A stretch of 64,000 bases of DNA from Vespula vulgaris (GCF_905475345.1 NC_066606.1:1320001-1384000); one strand, 5' to 3'. Positions 14,334 to 26,387 are shown, numbered from the stretch's first letter. Numbers and translations: made by a program. Notes: a model not told the origin generated them from the sequence alone.

Positions 14334-14784
14334 CGAGATCGGGTATCGAGCTGGTAGGTTCCTCGTGGTGTCCCTTGGGATCGGAGGACCTGGCTCTTGA
14401 AGGAGGTGGTGGAGGTGGAGGAGGAGGAGGTGGTCTCATGCTGGAAGTAGAACTGACCACGACGGTTCCGGATGGAGGTGGCGGAGGTGGTGGAGGCGGA
14501 GGTGGTCCCCCGTTATTATTGTTAACGTTGTTGCTAGGATGATGATGATGATGATGGTGATGGTGATGATGGTGATGATTGTTGTTGTTATTGCTGTTGT
14601 TATTGTTGTTGTTATTGTTACTACTGCTACCACTGTTACTATTGCTGCTGATACTGCTGGTACCGCTGTTACTGGTACCACTGCTGCTGCTGCTGCTGCT
14701 GGTACTGTTGTTGTTGTTGCTAGCAGTGACGGTATTGTTAACAGGTGCTGATCTGGGTGGTCGCATTTGGGTCTGTGGCGACAT
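14334..14784 (-). CDS. Partial low-complexity coding exon, Ser/Asn/His/Pro-rich (unidentified gene)
   Basis: Read on the minus strand, a frame from ATG 14784 runs 150 codons to a consensus donor CTCG|GTGAGT after 14334, so this is probably a first coding exon whose continuation lies left of 14.3 kb or outside the window. The product has a Ser/Asn-rich stretch (residues 23-69), 13 histidines (70-82), and two runs of 11 prolines (94-104 and 118-128). It then has a complex tail, SRARSSDPKGHHEEPTSS, leading to IPDL at the splice site. Synonymous codons are mixed within the runs, which favours real coding over a bare microsatellite. The frame also stays open upstream to a near-cognate GTG at 14920-14922, with a helix-like segment (ELQAEVRSAIRVL), but an in-frame TGA at 14935-14937 and no upstream ATG argue for the start chosen. 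Typical of insect transcription factors, RNA-binding proteins or cytoskeletal adaptors. I do not recognise which. Confidence 0.5.
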
Positions 14785-14989
14785 CAGGACCGTGTCGGAA
14801 CGCGCGATGCCGCCGGCGTGGCCCTGGCCCGGCGGCCTCGGACACCAGCCATGCAGCACCCTGATGGCGCTCCTCACTTCCGCCTGCAGTTCGGCGGCCC
14901 TGTCCCTCGCCGCGTGAGCCACCTTCGAATATTTTCACCCCGCGCCACGCGGGTCCCAATGAATATTCTCCCTTTCCTTCTCTTCTCCG

Positions 14990-15112
14990 TTCTTCTTCTT
15001 CTTCTTCTGCCTCTTCTTCCTCCTCTTCCTCTTCCTCTTCTTCTTCTTCTTCTTCTTCTTCTTTCTTTCTTTCTTTTTGTCTTTTTCTTCTTCTTCTTCT
15101 TCTTCTATCTCT
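14990..15112. repeat. TTC/CTT trinucleotide tract
   Basis: Interrupted TTC units. Reads as Glu/Lys-rich on the minus strand, upstream of the 14.3 kb exon. Confidence 0.9.
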
Positions 15113-15528
15113 TTCCTTTAGCACTCCCCGTAGAAACACGAAATAAATAGCCGTCGATTATAATCACCGAAAATAATTCCTCACATCGAGAAGAAACAAA
15201 ACTTATATGTAGTCACTGATCACTCTCGAAATTATTATCTCATTATTAATATATATATATACACATATACACACATGTATATATGTATATATATATATAT
15301 ACGTATCGCACTATTTTATTCAACACTGTATCGCGAGCTGTATCGAAAGCTCCTTTACGCGAGAATGTATCATATGCGCGAGGATCTACGGCGTCACGAT
15401 ATACACTACGAACGATCGAGAATCGAGATACGTTGGTCCTCTCTTCGTTTTTCCCTATCTATCTATCTATCCATCTATCTATCCATCTATCTTACGATCT
15501 TTCGTCGTAACAGACGATGGGTTACTGC

Positions 15529-15766
15529 CGTTGCTGTTGTTACTGCTGCTATTGCTGCTATTGCTGCTGCTGGTGATGGTATTACCGATGCTTCTGTTGC
15601 TGTTGGTGCTTATCGTCTTGTCTCGCAACTCACTCGTCTCTCGCGTTCTCATACGTACTACGTGCGGCCTGCTCCCGACGCGAATGTCACGGTCAATGTC
15701 TTTACCACCCGCCACCGCCGCCGCTGCCGCTGCCGCTGCCGCCGCCGCCGCTGACGCTGACGCTGA

Positions 15767-15799
<33 letters not shown>
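15529..15799. repeat. CTG/GCC trinucleotide-rich tract
   Basis: CTG-rich stretches at 15529-15572 and 15713-15799, including a pure CTG run near 15770-15797. On the minus strand the second would read poly-Gln. Confidence 0.9.
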
Positions 15800-15801
<2 letters not shown>

Positions 15802-16787
15802 CGTGCCACCTGCCGCGGAAACTCTCGCGGCGGCACTTCGAACTAATCGGGCAGTTTCGCGCGAAACCGACCAACCGCCCTCCCTCCCTCTCGTCCGCCC
15901 GATGGAACGACCGACCGACCGACCGACCGACCGATCTCCCTCCCCAACCCTCAACACCTCCCGCTCTTGCTCCCACGGGGGCCACCGCGAGGACGAACCG
16001 CGCGCGCAACCGAAGACTCTCTTTTTCTTTCTCTCTTTCTCTCTTTCTCTCTGTTCGGCGAATCGACGAGAATACGAGAAAAAAGGATAAAGGAAAGATA
16101 AGAAAAAGGAAACTTTTCCTTTTGATATTCGTTTTTCTTCCTTCTTCTTCTTCTTTTTCTTTTTCTTTCTCCTTTTCTTCTTCTTCTTCTTCTTCTTCTT
16201 GTTCTACTTCTACTACTTCTTTTTCTTTTTCTTGTTCTTCTTCCTCTTTCCTTCCTTCCTTCCTTCCTATTTCTCCCCTCTTCCTTCTCGCATGCGACAA
16301 GATCTCTTCCTTGAAAAGCAACCGAAAAAAAGAACAGAAAAGGAAAGAGAATGAGTCCGAGAGAGAGAGACAGCGTGAGAGACAGTTTCTCAACGTTCGT
16401 ACGCAAGAAGAACAACGGTCGCTTTGGCTCTTCTCGTTGCCGGACGCGAATTCCCCCTCCCCACGAATTTTCACGTGATTTACCGATCACGACAACCTAT
16501 CAGACTTTATACCCAATTTTGCCTCCTCCCCTCCTCTCTCTCTCTCTCTCTGCTATATGTACATATATGTATATACATATATATAACGAGCATACGCTAT
16601 TCTTTTCTCTTTCCTTTAAACGATCACTTTCAAAAAAAAATCTCGTTCCTTCGATCTTGTCTCCGATTACCCGAGAACGTTCTTATAGAAACGTACGATC
16701 ACTTATCGATATCGCTCGTCATCTCCTATCAACCCTCACCAACACCACGTTTTACTCGTGGGCAAAAAAACTTTGTTGATAAAAAAA

Positions 16788-16791
<4 letters not shown>

Positions 16792-16827
<36 letters not shown>
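16792..16827. repeat. TA microsatellite
   Basis: Pure TA run inside an A-rich stretch. Confidence 0.95.
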
Positions 16828-16831
<4 letters not shown>

Positions 16832-17249
16832 AAAAAACAAAAAAAAAACAGAAAAAGAAAAAGAAGAAAGCGTTTGCTTACTCGCTAACCTGTCTTTCTA
16901 CTTCGTTTCTAACTTCAATCTCTCTCTCTCTCTCTCTCTCTCCTTTCTATTTCTTTCTTTCTTTTTTTCTTTTTCGATCTCCACGTGATAAATACGATGA
17001 AACGACGAAACGGACCGATGTACTGATCGAGTAAGGAAGAAGAGAGGAAAGAAAAAATAGTAGTCACGTCGTTCGTCCTCGTGCGCGGGCGGCGACGAAG
17101 CCGACGACGACGAGTACCGTCATCGGCGCCGACGAAAGTGAGAGTGTGCGCCGATCGGAGTGGTCGACCGAGTCGCGAACGACGCGACGAGGCGACCGAT
17201 TCGCCGTGCATAAGCGCGTCTGCTTTGCGTTCTGCCTCCCTACACCTCC

Positions 17250-17368
17250 CTACCTACCTACCTACCTACCTACCTATCTACCTATCTCCCTCCCTCCCCC
17301 CTCCACCGCTCGCTCTCTCGCTCGCTCTCTCGCTCGCTCGTTCGCTCGCTCTCTCGCTCGCTCGTTCG
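17250..17368. repeat. CTAC tract followed by CGCT/CTCT tract
   Basis: CTAC units (17250-17287) pass into CT-rich and then CGCT units (17307-17368), at the right edge of the CpG-rich 17.1-17.2 kb segment. Confidence 0.9.
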
Positions 17369-17717
17369 GTCTCGTTCTCGATGTCAGCTAGCGAGCTAGC
17401 TCCCGACCTATACGTTCGACGTCGGACTCACGTACTTACTTACTTACTAATATATGTATATGATATATGACGTCTATAATGTATGTATACGTGTGTGCAT
17501 ATATGGTGTACCATTGTACTATCGCACGAGCTCTCCTCTACACTTATTTGCTGCGTGATATGTACGCACGACTACTACACTGACCCCACGCCACGTATTT
17601 CTCGTAGAGATCTCCTAGCGAGCGCACGCATTCCCCCTTCCTCCCCCACCGCTCACCGCCTCCCTCCTTTTTCTCTTCGAAAATTCGTTTCCTTTTTACC
17701 GTCCTTTTCTTCCTTTC

Positions 17718-17719
<2 letters not shown>

Positions 17720-17771
<52 letters not shown>

Positions 17772-17900
17772 CCCGGTCCTTATTAACACTCCTAACTGAC
17801 ATTCTCGGTATTTCTTGAGAAAGAGAGAGAAGAGAGATAGAGAAAGATAGAGAGAGAGAGAAAGAGAGAGAAAAAGAAAGAAAGAGAGAGGGAGAGAGAG
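17720..17900. repeat. Opposed CT and GA tracts (inverted pair)
   Basis: A (CT) run ends at 17769. A GA-rich run spans about 17820-17900. They are mutually complementary across a spacer of about 50 nt. Confidence 0.9.
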
Positions 17901-18038
17901 ACGGACGATCAAATCCAACGGCTTTATTTTATTATTGTGTGCGTATGTATATGTTTCTAGGTATACCGACCATCTTTTTTCTTCCTCTTCTTCTTTTTTT
18001 CATGCCGTAACCTAACCTGAAAAATTGTCTCTTCGTAG

Positions 18039-18146
18039 GTCAGAACGATATCGGATTTCTTAGGCTACCGAACGATAAATCTCCTTTCTCCGATTCCGGT
18101 TATTAGAGGAAGAAGAGTTAACAGATTGAAGAAGCAACTTATGCAG
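18039..18146 (+). other. Isolated 108-nt candidate exon with both splice sites
   Basis: The left side is a pyrimidine-containing acceptor TCTCTTCGTAG ending at 18038. The right side is a near-perfect donor ATGCAG|GTAAGTG after 18146. Only one of the three frames is open throughout (36 codons starting VRTISDFLGYRTI and ending KKQLMQ). The penultimate codon is ATG (18141), so it could equally be a 5' UTR exon ending in a start codon. AACCTAACCT sits at 18009-18018, directly before the acceptor. The product is not recognised, and no partner exon is evident nearby. Confidence 0.45.
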
Positions 18147-19927
18147 GTAAGTGTTGCAAGAATATATGAAATATTTTCTTTCGTTTCCCGCGAGAACTCG
18201 TCGAGGCGAGTAAAGACGACGAAAGTGGAACACGAGTACAGAAAAGTATTAGTATGTTTGGGGAGACAGATTTTACGAATATCGGTCCGACCAGGACAGT
18301 ATCGCATCGATCGTCGAACCCCTCGCATCTACCAAATTCTTACTTTCTACAATCGGACTTTTTCTCGTTCTTTTTCCTTTTTTATCTTCGATCACTCGAG
18401 ACGATCGACGTGTTCGGTAATGCTAGTAGTAAGAACGTTTATCAGTTCAGCGATTGTTAATTATAAAAAAAGATACAAACGATTCGACTCTCATTGCCTC
18501 GTTTATTACGCAATTCTGTAAAGATAAAAAAAGTAATGTAGTCCGTGATCGGTATTCGAGTAAAAAAAGGAAAGAAAAGAAAGGAAGTAAAAAAAAAAAG
18601 GGAAAGAGTGACAAAGGAAAGACAAAAGAGTTGGGAAATGACGTATCTTTGGAGGTCGAATGACTTGGCCCGTCAAAGTATAGATACGGCACTGATTGTG
18701 AGTCGAAACGGCGCTCCGATAGGCACGGGTGGTCGAATGCGCGAGCGCGGTTGCGCGGCCGCTATCACGTGGCCTTGTCCTTGAATGAGGCTCGTGAACC
18801 CGACCGCCGCCGCTTTTATCGATCAGCCCCCGCAACCCGCTTCGACGCACTCTCCATGACCATCCATCCATCTCGATGCAACGACGTATCTACTGGCGAG
18901 CGCTCCCACTTCGATCCGAGATTCGATCGAATCGAAGAGAGACCGCTTGGAACTTGACCCGAGTCTTTTTCGAAATCGAGGAGGAGCGTTATCAAATTCG
19001 TTCCTACGCTTAGGTATCTTTCATAGCTTCATTTAAGCAGACATTTCCAATTGTAATCCTTCGTTGAAAAGAGCAATTAATACGCGACTCGATCGAATTA
19101 TCGATTTCGAATACGATTAAATAACGAGCGAATCTCTTTCGTTTGATTTGCAAGGTAGAACGGAATAAAAAAACAAAGAAGAAGATTCATGGAAGTAACC
19201 CACGTAGAATCGATCCTCTTCTCTAGATCTAAGCTATTTCGAAATCGTCTGAAAAGAAAGTTAGTATACAATATATTTCGATCGCTACGCTTTGTTTTAA
19301 TCGCTACATGGAATTTAGAAATTCAGATAGATGGATATTTAAAAATATCTGTTAGCTCGATCTAAAAATAAATGTTATATTCGCTACGCGTTACGTATAT
19401 TGAAACGAGACTAGTTTGACAATTGAACGGGAGTTTACGTTTCAAGAGGGACAGACGAGCCTAATCTTTAAGGGATCAAACCCTTCTTCCTTCATCCTTA
19501 TGAATGCCTTTACGAAATGAATGAAACTTGATGAGCTTAATGGTAACAGGTATTAAATCCTTTCATTTGACATTTTTTCATTTGTGTTAGGGTATAAACG
19601 TTTGTAAGTGGAAACGTTCTTCTAAGGGCATTCTAGATCGTGAGAGGTCAAGGATTTCTCTTCTCTCGATCGAAGACCGGTATACGTATGTAGTTTGTTT
19701 CTTCGCGTTGAATCGATCAACCGGTGAAACTTTCGATCGATCGATGCGTTCGATCTCCAGATCTATCACCGTAAACAAAAACCCCTTGATCGATTTAAAA
19801 TTTTCAACTTGTGACAAAGATACCCATACGCGTCATGACATTTACTACGAATCGACTAATCCTTTTTCAAGATCGCCGTATAAAGAAATCGTTGATTGCT
19901 ATCGTACGTCCGTGTTGAAATGTCGAC

Positions 19928-19945
19928 TGACGTCAGCCACGTCAT
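19928..19945. promoter_or_regulatory. Perfect CRE palindrome plus half-site
   Basis: TGACGTCA at 19928-19935 is followed five bases later by an ACGTCA half-site. This matches CREB/ATF sites. No gene start is visible next to it. Confidence 0.3.
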
Positions 19946-21094
19946 CTGCAAACATAATAATTTCGGTGAATGTTCGTAGCTCTCTCTTTCTTCGACTTCA
20001 GCTTTCGACGTTGGTATATTTAGAGGACACCTCGATCGAATTCAATATTTTTTCGCGGCTAATCCAGCGCATTGAATCTCTTTTAGCCAATAGAAATTCA
20101 TTCAAAATAATTATTTTAAATTACTTGTCGAAAAAAGGAAACAAAAGAGAAAGAGAATAAAACAAAAAAAGAAGTCCATTCTCCTCGATTGCAAGCTGTT
20201 GAGGCGTTAAAAAAGAAAATGTTGACAAAAAATAATATGCTTTTCTGCAAAGGATATGTTGTAGAAAAAGAAATTTGCGAGATTGCGAGGAAAGAGACGA
20301 ACAAATATTTATATGTAATGAATATTAACCGTAAGAAAGAGAAAAGGGAAAGGAAAAAGAAGAAGAAGTAAAAGAATAAAGAAGAAGAAAAAAGAAACAT
20401 TAAAAAAGAAAGAAAGAAAGAAAAGGAAAAAAAGAAGAAGAAAAAAAGAAACAGAAAAAGAAATTCTTATTGTAATGATACGCGGAGAGGTCGGGCGGAC
20501 TCTCTCTCTCTCTCTCTCTCTCTCGCTCTCTCTACTCGAGGGGAATGGTGGACCTGGCTCCTATAGTCGTATTACGTGGATCGCGCGTAGCTGTTTAGAT
20601 CTAGATGGACCTGAATCATATCAAACCGGTCCGAATGTAGCGCGCGACTGCCTGCGGAGCGGGGTATAGCTCAGCCCGTCTCTCGTTGGATTAGGTTAGG
20701 GACAAGACGTGTTATAGCACGCATGAGTTAGAATAGAGAAAGAACGTTGACGGTGCTGAGTGGTAGGGGTAAAACCAGAGCGATAACGAGCCGGACCAGG
20801 AGTGGGAAAGAGCTTCTGCGTAACGTGTAGAGGGGAAAGAGAGAAAGCGTATACATATATGTACGTGCATTTCTCTGTGTCTCTGTATGTGTGAAGAGAG
20901 AGAGAGAGAAAGAGAGAGGGAGGGAGAGAGAGAGAGAATGTGACATGTGAGTACAAGAGACGAGAGAGAAAGAGAGAACAAGGTCGGTTTACTCTCAAAG
21001 GAGGTCCTCCTCGCGTGTTCGCTCTATTTACAGAATACCTCTGCACGCTTGCTGTTTTCGAACATACCTACTACCCTTCAGACATTCGAATTTT

Positions 21095-21126
<32 letters not shown>

Positions 21127-22216
21127 TCCCCCTCTTGTAAATACACGTTCATCTAAGAACTCGCTATATATTTTACGCAGCAGGTAAATACATAAATAAG
21201 TACTTATATAAGGGAACCTTTCAATGATTTATCTGGACTCTATACGAATGATTTTTGTGATTAAACTTTGATTATTTTTCTTCTTTTATTTTCTTTATTC
21301 CAAATCGATCTGAACAATTTCAATATGGTTTTACTTGTACATCGTTTTATTTATACATTGGTGATTAGTTTCGATTAATTTCGAGTATGAGATAAACGTT
21401 CTCTGCTCGTAAATAATTTCTTCGTATAGACTTATCAAGGTGTACATATATATATATATATTTTTTTTTCCTTCTTTTTTTAACGCGTAGATTTATCAGA
21501 GGTAATGAAGTAGACAGATAAGTTTTTAGTTTTGTTTAACTATCATACAAGGAAACTAATCCGTGTACAAGTGCATGCATCTAAGTATATATTTAGATCA
21601 AAAAATACCTTCAGTGGTATCGCTATTAAGATCGAGTAAAAACGATCGTACGAATGATCTGAAATTAAAAGAGGAGAAAGGACATTGCAAGGTAAGCAAA
21701 CACTCCTCGAATGCAATAGAGAAACCGAGACTGGTTCAAGTTCACGTTGCTTCGAGGCTGAAGCACCGGCTCTCAAGGTCGTCTCGGAGAAAGCCTTCCT
21801 TGTTTCATGTACTACCAGTGGATATGGCTTTTAAACGATACGATCGTATCGGATCTACCCGATTATAAACCAGAATAACCATTTCATATCTAGAAAAGAC
21901 GATATAGATCTTATTTCTAAGAAAGCATATCATTATTATGTTAGATATCGACTTTAATAATAATAATAATTTCTTTATAAATCATAAGATCTTTTCATCG
22001 AATTAATATTGTTTACTAAAATAATTCTGCTCGAGTACTTGCTTATTTAGCTATTACTTTTGAATTCGATGCAATATTTTTTTTTTCACCGTGTAAAAAC
22101 TGTCTGTACATATCGGAATAGATAAAACGCGAAATCACTTTCGAGAATAGAGACACGATTCGAGATCAGAAAAGCGTAACGACTGATAGACGGGCAGACA
22201 AACGTAAAGAGAGACA

Positions 22217-22217
22217 A

Positions 22218-22277
<60 letters not shown>

Positions 22278-22478
22278 CCGCGTCCACTTTCGACGAGCGA
22301 AAGTTCAATGACCTTACTCGACTCGGTGAGGTCATCCAAAGCGTTCTCCACTTTCGATCTCCACGAGAACGTGCCTATGGCGATCGCTCGAATGAAAACG
22401 AGAACGCAAAGGAGAGTTTTCGAGAGAAACCGGATCGCGATCACCGGGGGTCCTGAAAACTTGCCGTGAGAGAGAAAA

Positions 22479-22560
<82 letters not shown>

Positions 22561-22561
22561 G
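22217..22561. repeat. Two GA tracts
   Basis: GA runs at 22217-22273 and 22467-22561, separated by non-repetitive sequence. Confidence 0.9.
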
Positions 22562-23329
22562 TAGCACCATGAGTCGCGTGAGAGTCGCCGTAATAAGAAA
22601 GCGAAACTCTTTCTCTGCTTTTAACTCTATCTCCTGGAAGAACTCTCTTCGATCTTACTTTTACTTTCGATCTTCTCGAAAAAAAAAAAACATTTATATA
22701 GATATATATTCTTAATTCGGTTCGATGAAGAACTTAGTCTTTTAGTAATATTTGTGTGTGTGCGCGTGTATATATATATATATATATATATATATTTTTA
22801 ATCATCTTCTACGTTACATATTCTCAATATTTTTTTTCGACCGATTCTGCATTAGTTCTTTTTTCTCTTGTTTCATTCTTTTTTATCAAGTCATCAGATA
22901 TATCTACTTGCTCGATATATTTTAAATATTTTGAAGTTTTTCTCCTTCTCTCTCTCTCTCTCTTTTTTTGTTCTTCTCTTTTCTTTTCAGAAAGAAAATA
23001 ACCAGAGAATTTTTCAATATTATTTTCCAATAATATTTTATTTCAAGCGATCGAGATCCGTATTAGTTTCCCTTTTAACGAGTTATCGATATACAATATC
23101 TTTTTTAAATATAATTTTCTTCGGAAAGAAGATAATATAAACATAGTATTGCACGCGTCGATAACGACGTATCTATTATCCGAGGTATTTAAACGACAAT
23201 GACCTTACAATGATCTTTCGACATTTTATCGTCAAAAAAACGAGCGATACACTTTCTTCTTATCGTATGTAAAAGTTGCCGATTCTTTCAATATATTCTA
23301 TCTCTGTTGCTTAACCGATTAACGAACGA

Positions 23330-23375
<46 letters not shown>

Positions 23376-23414
23376 AACAAAGTAGCCTTAAACCTGACGA
23401 TAGGAAAGTGCAAG

Positions 23415-23560
23415 TGGATTGGCCAAGTAGAAGACGAGGAGACGTTCGAAACGGTTTTTGGTAGCCTTCGACGAAAGTGAAACGGCCTTCGGCAAGGAGC
23501 TTCTCTTGGCGTATATAGGCGCCATTGAACTAGTGACCTTCATACGAGAACCGGTCTTTG
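23415..23560 (+). promoter_or_regulatory. TATA/Inr core-promoter candidate without an assigned gene
   Basis: GATTGGCCAA (inverted CCAAT at 23419-23423), TATATAG at 23512-23518 and TTCATACG with its A at 23542 lie in order. The TATA start is 30 bp before the Inr A, the canonical spacing. A GA tract begins 30 bp downstream. No coding exon could be attached to it. Confidence 0.3.
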
Positions 23561-23571
23561 TTCCGAGCCCT

Positions 23572-23572
<1 letters not shown>

Positions 23573-23620
<48 letters not shown>

Positions 23621-23645
23621 AGAGAGAGCTACTCTGACCCACTCT

Positions 23646-23701
<56 letters not shown>
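23573..23701. repeat. Opposed GA and CT tracts (inverted pair)
   Basis: (AG) at 23573-23630 with one interruption, and (CT) at 23653-23701. The arms could pair into a hairpin of more than 40 bp. Confidence 0.9.
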
Positions 23702-23703
<2 letters not shown>

Positions 23704-24247
23704 GATTTATCTGTCTATCTATCTCAACTTCCTTTTTTTAAATCTATATATACCAATCATATTTAGATAATACGAAAAACGATTCGTTTTCGTATTTTAT
23801 GAAATATATTTGAACGTTTCTAATTTTTATTATTCTCATGTTGTTTTATTGTTATACTCGAAATGCTTTGAAATATATATATAGATAAAGAAAAACAGGA
23901 AAACGTATTAGTACCGTCGCAAGTAAAAATTTTCGTGTTAAACCCTTGCGATCGAGTTTATATCAAATTAAATCTCGATGCATGCGATATCAATTTCAAA
24001 AGGCGTGTCAAGTGTTAATAAAGCCAACGTAGAATTTAGCGTCGTATTTAACGAACCGTGTTAAGAATTAGTCGCGAAAGTTAATATAATTCTAATAACA
24101 GGTGGAGATTCGCTTTCTTTACTACGCTTTAATTTTCAGTTCTCGAATCTGCGATTCGATCGAAATGTTTTCAAATGTTTGGAGGTAATTGACTACGCGA
24201 TCTTGATTTTTTTAGAAAGTTTATTGATAGTTTAGATCATATATACA

Positions 24248-24279
<32 letters not shown>

Positions 24280-25093
24280 GATACATTCGCATTCTTGAAC
24301 ATACTTATCAACTTAGGAAAGGCTAGCTAAGAGGAAAATAATATAGTCCGTCGGCGATTCATAAAGTGTCCGTGACGAGACTTGCAAATTCCTTTTCCTC
24401 GAAACGATGACGTTTCACATACGTATATACATTGCCGTTTATATTTTATTAATTGAATTCCAATGGCGGATACGAAAGTACAATCAATCGAAATGATTTA
24501 CTTACGATACGTATTTTCGATAATGAGTCAAACGAGTTATAAAGTTAATAATACGAAAAGAGAAGGTCGAGGGAAAATTACTTGTAATTTTTTTTTTGTA
24601 ATTTTAATTATTATTTCTTTTTTTGTACGATTAAAAGGAAACAAAAAATGCAAGGAACGGAAAAAAAGAATTTTATTTACGTTCGATCGTATCTCTTTTA
24701 TTCGGCATATTAAAATGGATTTAAAATATTTTAATAAGAAAGTCGGTTTTAATATTCACACAAATAGATCCGATAAAGATTTGATTCTACCGCTTGCTAC
24801 GTACTTAATGGATTCAATGAGAATAAATAAGGAGTCGTCATTTTCCGTGTGAGTTTCGAAATTATCGAGGCACGCAAACGTTCCGTAAGCCGGCGCCGTA
24901 TCACCTGTGATAATTTCTGTTAACATTAAAATGTCGAAACGTAGAACGGTCGGTTAGAGGACGATTCCTACCGGTCGTCAGATATCGTATCTTCAGACAC
25001 GCATTTCGTATCAATGCTTTATTTCCTTAACCCCGTAGCCTTTATCGTTTGTCAACGCAAATATATAACGTCATATTTATGTATACGTATGTG

Positions 25094-25103
<10 letters not shown>

Positions 25104-25157
<54 letters not shown>
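25104..25157. repeat. TA microsatellite, 54 bp
   Basis: One of the longest pure TA runs in the window. Confidence 0.95.
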
Positions 25158-25165
<8 letters not shown>

Positions 25166-25175
25166 TGTGTGTATA

Positions 25176-25330
25176 AGGTGTCCTATTTAACTTGACCATT
25201 TTCGTTATCTCCATTGTTTTCGATATAATATGAATAAATATTTCCAGCACAGAGAAAAAAAGTGAAATTCTAGAAAATTGATTTATATTACAAATAAAGA
25301 TAAATTTCTTAAAAAAAAAAGGAAAGAAAA
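25176..25330 (+). mobile_element. Possible degraded retroelement end
   Basis: A stretch starting GGTGTCCTATTTAACTTGAC, followed by TTGTTTTCGATATAATATG and ending about 130 nt later in a 10-A run, resembles a dispersed sequence family I recall from insect genomes. It directly adjoins a 54-bp TA tract on its left. No coding capacity or target-site duplication is visible. The assignment rests on memory of the motif and is weak. Confidence 0.25.
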
Positions 25331-26387
25331 ATAGGTCATTATATGGTACGTTAAATTCCTTTCGATGATATCTTTTATAACATTGTTTGGACGATGAAAA
25401 TATGTATTTCGTCTATGTAGGATATGTCTGAATATTATTTTCGTTGATTATTTTTCGTCGTGTTTTTATCTTTCGCCATCATGTTTTAATAAACTCGTAA
25501 ATGCACGTATACCTTACACGTACATCATACGTATATATTTGTTGAATACACGTCGCGTCATAAGCGACGAATTTTGTGAGGCGACCTACGACAAAAGAAT
25601 TTGACGAAAATTCTTTTCGGCGAATAATCGTCGGCGTATCATCAAAGATTTCCTGGATTTGACATTGAATATTGCGTTATCACGTGAATCGCTCGCCGTC
25701 GTAAACGTCTCATTAAATAATGCAATATAAGGATTCGTTGTTCGGGTATTAAAAAACACAAAAATCGAATTTGTAATTCGTAGTTATCCGTTGATAGGAT
25801 AAAATTTTGATGGATCACTCAGGAAAATCAATAGATTTCTATCGAGTATACGAAGACTTATCGTTCGATTGAAAAATTTAAGAATGTCATCTCAATAACG
25901 ATTGATTCGATAAACAACGTATTTATAATTTAAATATATATGTATATATATTTAACTGCGAACTTATATATTTTTATTCGATACGCGTATATAAGATTTT
26001 TTCTTTTCTTTTTTTTCAATTCCACTTCTTTTTTCTTTCCTTCACAAAAATAACGCAAATTCTAATAAGTGATTATTTGAAAGACAAATAAGAAGGCAGA
26101 TAAAGATACGAATGGGATCGCTCGAAACGATATGATGTGTGTGTATATGCGTGTATGTATCTATATCTAAAGCTCGTAAGTTTAAACGAGAGAATCGTTT
26201 AATTACAAACAAGGGATGATATACGTCTCGTAAATCGTCAATGGATCATGCAGAAATATCGTATAAATAAATGAAATTAATACGTTCGAAGGATATAAGA
26301 AGAAATATTTCAATATCTCGATCGAAGACAGAACCGAGTTCAATAGTTGTCCTTCGACATGTTCGCGTAAAACTTGATACAAGTATT

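Larger units (their letters stand above)
14785..17300 (-). promoter_or_regulatory. GC-rich and trinucleotide-rich 5' region of the minus-strand gene
   Basis: Upstream of the 14.3-14.8 kb exon the DNA turns unusually GC-rich (15.53-16.0 and 17.08-17.22 kb) and holds a TTC tract (about 14990-15112), a CTG/GCC tract (15529-15799) and a second TTC tract (about 16130-16262). Open frames across it on both strands encode only repeat-like peptides (poly-Gln, Glu/Lys, Ser), which I read as by-products of the repeats. Plausibly 5' UTR and CpG-rich promoter for the minus-strand gene, a plus-strand transcript, or both. Confidence 0.35.

Noticed and set aside
15479..16474. 331-codon minus-strand frame and its plus-strand mirror
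   Set aside because: Both are translations of TTC, CTG/GCC and CT repeats (poly-Gln, Glu/Lys, Ser/Leu). Opposite strands are open equally, with no splice-site logic.
19708..20160. 150-codon plus-strand frame
   Set aside because: Composition matches untranslated AT/CpG-rich DNA, no domain is recognised, and it ends in a GAAA-type run.
20655..20700. tRNA-like start GGGGTATAGCTCAG
   Set aside because: It resembles the 5' end and A box of a tRNA gene, but no B box (GGTTCGANTCC type) and no acceptor-stem partner follow within 100 nt.
20691..20700. TTAGGTTAGG, telomere-like
   Set aside because: Only two TTAGG units. Similar AACCTAACCT words at 18009 and 59808 suggest a dispersed promoter-type motif, not a telomeric insertion.
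24463..24852. 129-codon frame beginning MADTKVQSIEM
   Set aside because: No low complexity, but AT-rich random-like composition, no recognised domain and no promoter. Frames of this length are expected by chance in 64 kb.
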